Below, in pieces: positions 22,726 through 27,980 of a stretch of 27,980 nucleotides of DNA. A model generated the notes under the pieces. The model did no database searches. It was given only the letters and a program-made list of their open reading frames with translations, and was not told the origin of the DNA. The position numbers and the translations under genes were made by a program. This DNA is from an uncultured Pseudomonadota bacterium (GTDB lineage: Bacteria; Pseudomonadota; Gammaproteobacteria; Xanthomonadales; Ahniellaceae), in assembly GCA_937996755.1 (NCBI GenBank), contig CALKUS010000222.1, positions 1 through 27,980 on the forward strand, given 5' to 3'. Position 1 is the first letter of the stretch. Every line of letters starts with the position of its first letter.

Positions 22726-24480
22726 TCACTCGAATCCGTTGGCGAACAGCGGCGGAGCCGCCGCCACGACGAGCTCGTACGCGCCGATGTCGCGCTCCCC
22801 GAACTGGTTGAAGCGCGGCGCGTCGTAGATCGCGGGATTGCCGCCGGCGTCGCCGCCGGCGCGTGCACCGAGGCTTGCGTCGCACCAGTCGACGGGCAGG
22901 GACGTTCCGCTCGCGAGCCGGTAGTTGCCGGTCGCAGGCGCGACCATGCCGTACGGAGGCGCCATGCTCACGCTGCGCGTCGGGTTGACGGACGACGCGA
23001 AGTTCGAATCGACGACGAGGCAATCGTACGTGAACGTCATCGGCGGCGGGCCGCCGAACCCGCCCACGACCACGAACTGCTGGAAAGGCTCGCCCAGGAT
23101 CGTGCCGTAGACACGCAAGGTGCCGCTGCTGGTGCCGTCGCTCGGCACGGTGAACATGCCGGTGTGCAGGCTGGCGAAGTTGCGCGTGACCGTCGACCAC
23201 GCGATTTCCAGCAAGCCGGTGAAGTTGCTTTCGAAGAAGAACGGATTGGCGCCGCCGTTGTCGGCGACGATCGCGGAGTCGAGCAGCAGGCGCGCACTGC
23301 CCTTGATGCGGAAGGTCCAGCCGCTGCCGGCGGGACAGTTGCCTTCGACGCGCGTGCCGCGCAGCCGCAGCTCGCCGCCCGGACCGACGTACGCGCCGCA
23401 GCCGAGGCCGATCTCGCCCGTGGGCGGCGCGTTGTCGGAAAGCGTCGAGCAGTAGGTTTCGTTGTGGCATGCGCCCGCCGCCGCGGTACGCGTGGAGCGC
23501 ACGATGCCGCCCGACACCAGGCCGATGCCGCCACCGCGCAGTGCGATGTTGCGCTCGACGTAGCTGTTGTCGAGGTCGACTTCGCTGGTGCGTGGCGCGA
23601 GCGTGTCGTCGATCGCGATGCCGCCGCCGATCTCGCCCGCGGTATTGTCCGTGACGTAGCCCGGTGCGCCCGAGTTGCCGTCCACGACCAGCTCGCTGCC
23701 GCCGCGCAGGTAGTAGCCGCCGCCATTGCGCGCGGCCGTGTTCGCGAACACGCCGATGAAGCCGCCCGCGCCCGCCTGCTCGGAGCGGCAGTCGTAGAGC
23801 GCCATGCCGCCGCCGTTGCCGCTCTCGAGCGGGTCGCTCCCGCCGTCCTCGGCGGTGTTCGCGATGATCGCGCCACGCATCCGCACGATGCCGCCGTTGA
23901 TGCAGTAAATGCCCCCGCCACCCACGCGCGCGACGTTGCTGGACACCAGCGTGAAGCCGTCCATGTCGAGTTGGGCTTCGTTCGTGCCGTCGAGGTAGAT
24001 GCCGCCGCCGCGTCCGGCCAGGTTCTCGGTGATCGTGACGTTGCGCAGCGTGACGCCGAACGCGCCCTCGATGCGCAGCGCGCCGCCGCGCCGCGTGTTG
24101 TTGCCGCCTTCGCGCAGCTCGAGGTTCTCCAGCACCAGCTGGTGGAAGCCGGTCGCTCCGCTGGTCGCGAACGTGCCGCTGGTGCCGGCCGTCGTGCCGC
24201 GGATCACCGTGCGCCCGGTCGCCGTCGCGGCGGCGCAGGTCGTGTAGCCCCCGCGCACCGTGACCGAGTGGCTCGCGATCGGCGCGATGATCGAGTCGTA
24301 CGCGATGTTGTTCGCGAGCCGGATCTCGTCCAGCGCGGGGCCGTTGATCGCCGCGGCGCTGATTGCCGCCAGCAGGCTGCCGTGCGTGCAGGCGGCGTCG
24401 CCGCCGACCGTGAATACGGCCGCACGGGCGGGGAGGGCGGCGAACAGCAGCGAGGCCAGCAGGGGCACGAACGGGCGCAT
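22726..24480 (-). CDS. Secreted beta-helix (choice-of-anchor Q-like) protein ending in FANGFE
   Basis: This 584-residue protein starts at ATG 24480 with a signal peptide (MRPFVPLLASLLFAALPARA). A longer in-frame start at 24552 would put a basic tail ahead of the signal and is unlikely. The body is a right-handed parallel beta-helix: repeated GGGI(Y/A/G), RGGAL, NSYVERNIALRGGGI and similar rungs, as in polymorphic outer-membrane-like proteins. About ten cysteines are present. Near the C-terminus GERDIGAYE matches the closing motif of choice-of-anchor Q proteins, followed by a VVAAAPP linker and LFANGFE. It probably sits at the cell surface. The RluA-like gene lies 133 bp upstream on the same strand. 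Confidence 0.85.
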   Translation of the reverse strand: MRPFVPLLASLLFAALPARAAVFTVGGDAACTHGSLLAAISAAAINGPALDEIRLANNIAYDSIIAPIASHSVTVRGGYTTCAAATATGRTVIRGTTAGTSGTFATSGATGFHQLVLENLELREGGNNTRRGGALRIEGAFGVTLRNVTITENLAGRGGGIYLDGTNEAQLDMDGFTLVSSNVARVGGGGIYCINGGIVRMRGAIIANTAEDGGSDPLESGNGGGMALYDCRSEQAGAGGFIGVFANTAARNGGGYYLRGGSELVVDGNSGAPGYVTDNTAGEIGGGIAIDDTLAPRTSEVDLDNSYVERNIALRGGGIGLVSGGIVRSTRTAAAGACHNETYCSTLSDNAPPTGEIGLGCGAYVGPGGELRLRGTRVEGNCPAGSGWTFRIKGSARLLLDSAIVADNGGANPFFFESNFTGLLEIAWSTVTRNFASLHTGMFTVPSDGTSSGTLRVYGTILGEPFQQFVVVGGFGGPPPMTFTYDCLVVDSNFASSVNPTRSVSMAPPYGMVAPATGNYRLASGTSLPVDWCDASLGARAGGDAGGNPAIYDAPRFNQFGERDIGAYELVVAAAPPLFANGFE

Positions 24481-24613
24481 GACGGGTTCCGCGATGCACC
24501 GGAACGGCCGGTGCTCGCTGTCCAAACGCAACCGCCGGCGGGATCGTGCCAACCGGATATCCGACGCGGCGCTCGTCGCCCGGGAGGTCGGCGACGGCGC
24601 TGCGCGGGCGGCC

Positions 24614-25501
24614 TCATCGCCGGATGGGCGCGAGCGCGAATGCGGATTCGAAGCGGCGCGGCCGGCCGTCCAGCGGGTCGACGAACGCGACCGTCTTCGC
24701 GATCAGTTGCAGCGGCTGGTCGCTGCGGTCGCGCAGCGCCGGATACAGCGGGTCGTTCGCGATCGGCGCGCCCAAGGCGGCCATGTGCACGCGCAGCTGG
24801 TGCTTGCGGCCGGTCACCGGCTGCAACGCGTAACGCCACGCGGCTTCGCCCCGCTCGAGCACGTCGACGTGCGTCTCGCTGTTCGCTTCGCCGGCGACCT
24901 CGCGCATGCGGAAGAACGGTTCGCCGCGCTCGAGGCGGCTGCGGCGCACGTGCGGGAACGCGAGCGCGGGCAGGGGCGGCGCGAGCGCTTCATAGCGCTT
25001 TTCGATGCGCCGCGTCGCGAACAGCGCGGAGTACTGCGCACGCGTTCGCGCTTGGGCGGAAAACAGCACGAGCCCCGCCGTGTCGCGATCGATGCGATGC
25101 AGCGGCACGAGCCAGGGATTGCCGAGCCGGCGCACGACGCGGGCGAGCAGCGTTTCGGCGACGTAGCGGCCGGTCGGCGCGACCGGCAGGCCGTGCGGCT
25201 TGTCGACGACCACCAGGTGCTCGTCGACGTGCACGATCGATTCCTCGGCGTCGATCCGCGGCTCGTCCGCTACCTCGCGCCAGTACCAGAGTTCGGCGCC
25301 CGCGCGATACGGCGCATCCGCTGCGACCGGCGCGCGGCCGTCGCCGAGCACGAGCCCGCGCGCGAAGCGATCGCGCCAGCGCTCGCGCCCGACCGCGGGG
25401 AAATGCGCGTCGAGCCCGTCCAGCAGCGTCGCCCACGGTCCCGGCGGCAGCTGCAGGCGGCTGGCGGGCACGCCGTCGCGGAACAACGAAGGCTCGGGCA
25501 T
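24614..25501 (-). CDS. RluA-family pseudouridine synthase
   Basis: This 295-residue protein starts at ATG 25501; GTG 25528 in frame is an alternative and neither has a clear ribosome site. Residues about 10-75 form an S4-like or family-specific N-terminal segment. The catalytic domain has VVVDKPHGLPVAPTG (97-111), the motif HRIDRDTAGLVLFS with catalytic Asp138, and RKHQLRVHMAALGAPIANDPLYP near the C-terminus. It isomerises uridine to pseudouridine in tRNA or 23S rRNA; the sequence resembles RluA-type enzymes but does not fix the site, so no symbol is given. A GATACT patch about 9-14 bases before the ATG suggests a near-leaderless transcript. Confidence 0.87.
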   Translation of the reverse strand: MPEPSLFRDGVPASRLQLPPGPWATLLDGLDAHFPAVGRERWRDRFARGLVLGDGRAPVAADAPYRAGAELWYWREVADEPRIDAEESIVHVDEHLVVVDKPHGLPVAPTGRYVAETLLARVVRRLGNPWLVPLHRIDRDTAGLVLFSAQARTRAQYSALFATRRIEKRYEALAPPLPALAFPHVRRSRLERGEPFFRMREVAGEANSETHVDVLERGEAAWRYALQPVTGRKHQLRVHMAALGAPIANDPLYPALRDRSDQPLQLIAKTVAFVDPLDGRPRRFESAFALAPIRR

Positions 25502-25591
25502 CGGCGCAGTATCGCGCGAGTGCGGCACGCTTGCGCCGTCCGCGCCACCGCATCGGGCAGGAGGACGCTCCGACCGCGCAGCGCCCCGGGT

Positions 25592-26002
25592 TCAGCCGAA
25601 GCAGTGCGGCTCGCGGATCTCGAACAGCCCGTCGCGGCGGCAGCGTTTCGCGAGCGCGAGCAGCTCGGCATCGCGCGTGAACAGCGTCGTTGCGCCGGCG
25701 TGAAGCGCGAGCTCCAGGAACTTCTGGTCGTCGGCGTCGCGGCAGCGCGGCAGCGTCGGCGCAGGCGGAACGTCGGCGATCGGTTTCGCCAGCGTGTCGA
25801 ACGCGGCGGCGAGCGCGTCGCGCGCGGGCGCGTCCAGGCCCAGCGCGGGATAGCCGATCACGCGCAGCCATTCGTCGCGGCACGGACCGCTCGTGACGGC
25901 GACGACGCTGCCGTTGGCGATCGCGGTTGCGAGCGTGGCGCAACGCGGGTCGCGGAACAGCAGGACGTCCAGCCAGGTGTTGGTGTCCAGGACGACGTGC
26001 AT
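25592..26002 (-). CDS. PIN-domain protein (putative toxin-antitoxin RNase, PIN family)
   Basis: This 136-residue protein starts at ATG 26002 (MHVVLDTNTWLDVLLF). The PIN acidic residues are visible: Asp6 in LDTNTW, Glu44 in CRDEW, Asp89/Asp92 in CRDADDQKF and Asp111 in FTRDAEL. This matches the PIN family often labelled 'putative toxin-antitoxin system toxin component', a metal-dependent ribonuclease. No antitoxin-sized gene (AbrB, RHH or Phd type) lies on the same strand within 90 bp on either side, so it may be solitary. It is divergent from the DUF4440 protein and followed by the pseudouridine synthase after 90 bp. Confidence 0.85.
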   Translation of the reverse strand: MHVVLDTNTWLDVLLFRDPRCATLATAIANGSVVAVTSGPCRDEWLRVIGYPALGLDAPARDALAAAFDTLAKPIADVPPAPTLPRCRDADDQKFLELALHAGATTLFTRDAELLALAKRCRRDGLFEIREPHCFG

Positions 26003-26080
26003 CGCCCGAGCGTAGCGTTGCGCGAAAGTTTCCGACAGCGTGGCTGCGCCGGGCATGGTGGCATGGCGCCATCCCGCCTG

Positions 26081-26086
26081 AAGGAG
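26081..26086 (+). promoter_or_regulatory. Ribosome binding site fixing a GTG start
   Basis: AAGGAG lies six bases before GTG 26093. It selects this codon over the ATG at about 26063, which has no such site. Confidence 0.7.
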
Positions 26087-26092
26087 ACGCCC

Positions 26093-26950
26093 GTGCACCC
26101 GATCTGCTCGATCCTCCTCGCCGCGACCGCGGCCGCGACGCCCGCGCCATCCGGACCGGTGGCCGACGCGCAGTTGCGCAGCATCAACCACCGCTTCGTG
26201 GACGCGTTCGTCGAGTCCGATCACGCATTCATGGCGATGCTCGTCGACGCCGACTTCCGCCGCACGACGTCGAAGGGCGCGTGGCAGGATCGCGACGCGT
26301 TCGTCGCCGAGTTCCGCGGGCCGCCCGGCATGGCCGGCGCGTCGTACGACGACGTGCGCGTGCGCACCTACGGCGACGTCGCGCTCGTGCATGCGGTGTT
26401 CGAGGCGCTGCTCGCCGACGGAAGGCAGCGCAAGGTGCGCTACACCGACGTGTATCGCTGGAACGGCGAGGCATGGCGGCTGGTCAGCGGCCAGAACACG
26501 GTGATTCGCGACGGCGTGCCGGTGGCGCTGCAGCCCGGCGTCGTGCCCGCGCATGCGCCATGGCGGGGCGACGAACCGCGCGGCGACGACCAGCAGGTGC
26601 TGCACGCGCTGAACGCGAGCTACGTGAACGCGTTCCGCGAAGCCGACGTCGGCTGGTACGACGCGCATCTCGCACCGGACTACGTGGTGGTCGGCGGGGA
26701 CGGGTCGTTGAAGGACCGCGCAGCCGCGCTCGCCGATTTCGCGAAGCCGGTGTTCGCGACTTCGATGCGGTCGTTCCCCGTGGACAAGGTGGAGGTGCGC
26801 GTGTTCGGCGACGTGGCGGTCATCCATGCCGAAAACGCCTGGGAGATGAAGGACGGCCGCACGGGAACCGCGCGCTACACCGACGTCTGGCGCCGCCAGC
26901 CGGACGGGCGCTGGCTCTGCATCGCCGCCCACATCACGCCCGTCGCGTGA
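26093..26950 (+). CDS. Secreted protein with two SnoaL/DUF4440-like domains
   Basis: This 285-residue protein starts at GTG 26093, with a strong Shine-Dalgarno site. The N-terminus is a short signal-like stretch (VHPICSILLAATAAATPA). Two homologous alpha+beta-barrel domains follow at about residues 25-135 and 155-284. Each has a helix ending in FV(D/N)AF-like sequence, a W-x-D/H-L substrate-cone region, an FGDVA(L/V)(V/I)HA strand and a closing RYTDV(Y/W)R-W motif. This is the NTF2-like/DUF4440 fold in tandem, suggesting an internal duplication that mimics the usual dimer. Activity is unknown; family members bind or isomerise small hydrophobic molecules. It converges with the RarA fragment, with 9 bp between the genes. 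Confidence 0.82.
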   Translation: MHPICSILLAATAAATPAPSGPVADAQLRSINHRFVDAFVESDHAFMAMLVDADFRRTTSKGAWQDRDAFVAEFRGPPGMAGASYDDVRVRTYGDVALVHAVFEALLADGRQRKVRYTDVYRWNGEAWRLVSGQNTVIRDGVPVALQPGVVPAHAPWRGDEPRGDDQQVLHALNASYVNAFREADVGWYDAHLAPDYVVVGGDGSLKDRAAALADFAKPVFATSMRSFPVDKVEVRVFGDVAVIHAENAWEMKDGRTGTARYTDVWRRQPDGRWLCIAAHITPVA

Positions 26951-26959
26951 GCAGGAGCG

Positions 26960-27980
26960 CTAGTCGCCCTCGGTGCCGATGTTCAGGCGGAACGTGCGCA
27001 GCCGTCCGGTCTGCAGCCAGTAGTGCTCGAATACGTGCATCGCGACGTCGGCAAACGTCTTCAGGATCACGAACAGCAGCAGCGTCGAAGACGCGTCCTT
27101 CAGGTGGAACGCGAGCAGGACGGTGAGGTGCATCGGGATGACGCGCGCGTACGGCAGGGTCATCAGCGCGCCGATGTTCTGCTCGTGGCGCAGGTCGGCT
27201 GCGAGGTTCACGCGTTGCGACAAGCCGTGCGACAGGGCGAACGCGAAGCCGAGCAGCAGGATCCACTCGATGTCCGTCGAAAGCAGCGGGGCGCCGAGCT
27301 TGCCGCCGGCGAGATCGTGGGGATAGCGATAGCCCGCGCCGTAGCCCGCGGCCTTCATCATCGCCGTCACGGCATTGCGCACGTCCATCGGCACCGCCAG
27401 TGCGCCCGAGCGCTGCACCTCCTTGCGCGCGGCCGCGTAGCTGGCGAGCGCGGCGTTGCTCTTGGGCGCGAGCGACAGATACAGCGTCGCCTGCGTGAGG
27501 TGCAGCGCTGCCTCCGGCAGGCCGACCAGGTGGGTCGCCGCGGCCGCGGCCTGGGCCAGCACCAGCGCCTGGGGGTCGGCATTGCCGATGTCCTCGGCGG
27601 CGAAGATCACGATGCGTCGTGCGACGAACATCGGATCCTCGCCGGCCTCGAGCATGCGCACCAGCCAGTAGACCGCCGCGTCGGCATCGCTGGCGCGCAT
27701 CGACTTGATGAACGCCGAGACCACGTTGTAGTGCTCTTCGCCGGCCTTGTCGTAGCGCAGCGCGCGACGGCCGAGGGCCGCACCGATGTGCTCGGCGGTC
27801 AGCTCGGCGACGTCGTCTGGCAGGAGGTCGACGATGGTCTCGAGGTCCGACAGCGCGCGGCGACCGTCGCCCTGGGCACCCGCCGCGAGCGCGCGCAGCA
27901 GATCGTCGTCGGCCACGAGCGCGCGGGCCCCGAGCCCGCGCACGGGATCCTCGAGCGCGCGTCGCAACAGCGCGCGCACG
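26960..27980 (-). CDS. rarA: RarA C-terminal portion fused in frame to a DUF6498-like fragment (partial)
   Basis: The frame is open at the window edge, so the N-terminus, including Walker A and B, is missing. Residues 1-226 as seen match RarA/MgsA, the replication-associated recombination AAA+ ATPase: RRALSDLETIVDLL, the diagnostic KAGEEHYNVVSAFIKSMR, GEDPMFVARRIVIFAAEDIG, and KEVQRSGALAVPMDVRNA with YRYPHD. RarA should continue with a further segment after HDLAGG (typically ending in a PTxRG region), but at about 27301 the sequence changes to KLGAPLLSTDIEW, and the remaining 113 residues look like the hydrophobic C-terminal end of a DUF6498 membrane protein (IPMHLTVLLAF, ILKTFADVAMHVFEH). 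It is either a true gene fusion by deletion or an assembly chimera. The symbol applies to the RarA part only. Confidence 0.75.
   Translation of the reverse strand, partial: VRALLRRALEDPVRGLGARALVADDDLLRALAAGAQGDGRRALSDLETIVDLLPDDVAELTAEHIGAALGRRALRYDKAGEEHYNVVSAFIKSMRASDADAAVYWLVRMLEAGEDPMFVARRIVIFAAEDIGNADPQALVLAQAAAAATHLVGLPEAALHLTQATLYLSLAPKSNAALASYAAARKEVQRSGALAVPMDVRNAVTAMMKAAGYGAGYRYPHDLAGGKLGAPLLSTDIEWILLLGFAFALSHGLSQRVNLAADLRHEQNIGALMTLPYARVIPMHLTVLLAFHLKDASSTLLLFVILKTFADVAMHVFEHYWLQTGRLRTFRLNIGTEGD

Noticed and set aside
18537..22868. Very long minus-strand open frame (over 1,400 codons) opposite the CPBP, sigma and kinase genes
   Set aside because: Its translation is low-complexity Arg/Ala/His-rich, with no motifs, and it lies opposite three clear genes with full catalytic motifs. 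Long antisense frames are expected at this GC content.
24565..24600. Hairpin CGTCGCC/GGCGACG downstream of the pseudouridine synthase
   Set aside because: Seven-bp GC-rich arms without a T-run; common by chance at this base composition.
1..27980. tRNA, rRNA, riboswitch or insertion-sequence signatures
   Set aside because: No cloverleaf with a TTCGA-type arm, rRNA core sequence, known riboswitch motif or transposase was recognised by eye on either strand; weak candidates could be missed without a covariance search.

Overview
This is a high-GC (roughly two-thirds G+C by eye) bacterial contig with tightly packed genes. It has many secreted proteins, Tat and Sec signals, a Ser/Thr kinase paired with an ECF sigma factor, and RarA. 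Three secreted proteins end in a short [F/V]-x-[N/D]-G-F-E tail. That gene content and the tail suggest a gammaproteobacterium of the Xanthomonadales/Lysobacterales, possibly close to Rhodanobacteraceae such as Dokdonella. This is inference from family resemblance; there is no rRNA gene to test it. The first 49 bases are not genomic: they are an Illumina P5/TruSeq adapter with an 8-base index. The left edge is therefore a true assembly end, and the last residues of the first reading frame are artefact.

Layout. 50-3525 (minus): a large secreted Calx-beta repeat protein, cut by the adapter at its C-terminal side and interrupted by an in-frame TAA. 3624-8226: an XRE-type regulator divergent from a three-gene operon encoding a cytoplasmic subtilisin-like protease, a ComEC/Rec2-type metallo-beta-lactamase-fold hydrolase and a DUF2235 (Tle1-like) lipase-fold hydrolase. 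Five CTCAG boxes lie in the divergent promoter. I regard this cassette as the best candidate for an undescribed system. 8277-10259: a methyltransferase divergent from a Tat-exported M24 peptidase. 10266-13812: a secreted beta-helix protein divergent from a periplasmic peroxiredoxin, which is followed 24 bp later by a fusion of a ClpS-like adaptor domain to an AAA+ ATPase. 13819-15243: a LuxR-HTH/VOC fusion protein divergent from a RecF/ABC-like ATPase. 15271-15443: a compact transcription unit for a 23-residue arginine-rich peptide with its own terminator.

15532-16943: a secreted CE1-type esterase and a secreted DUF1579-like protein. 16962-18417 (minus): a membrane-anchored LuxR regulator, a VOC protein and a DUF4199 membrane protein. 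18446-18528: two strong adjacent hairpins in the gap before a CPBP membrane protease (18585-19277). 19405-22724: an ECF43-like sigma factor, with TPT in place of the usual acidic core-binding motif, overlapping a receptor-like Ser/Thr kinase. This pair fits activation of the sigma factor by phosphorylation. 22726-26002 (minus): a second beta-helix protein with the GFE tail, an RluA-type pseudouridine synthase and a PIN-domain protein. 26093-26950: a secreted protein with two SnoaL/DUF4440-like domains. 26960-27980 (minus): the C-terminal part of RarA joined in frame to a DUF6498-like membrane fragment, which may be an assembly chimera.

Themes. The region is rich in cell-surface and secreted proteins that probably share an export or anchoring route marked by the GFE tail. 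It also has several stress and signalling modules. Convergent genes are packed with only 1-18 bp between stop codons. No tRNA, rRNA, CRISPR array or insertion sequence was seen, and no gene-free stretch exceeds about 300 bp.
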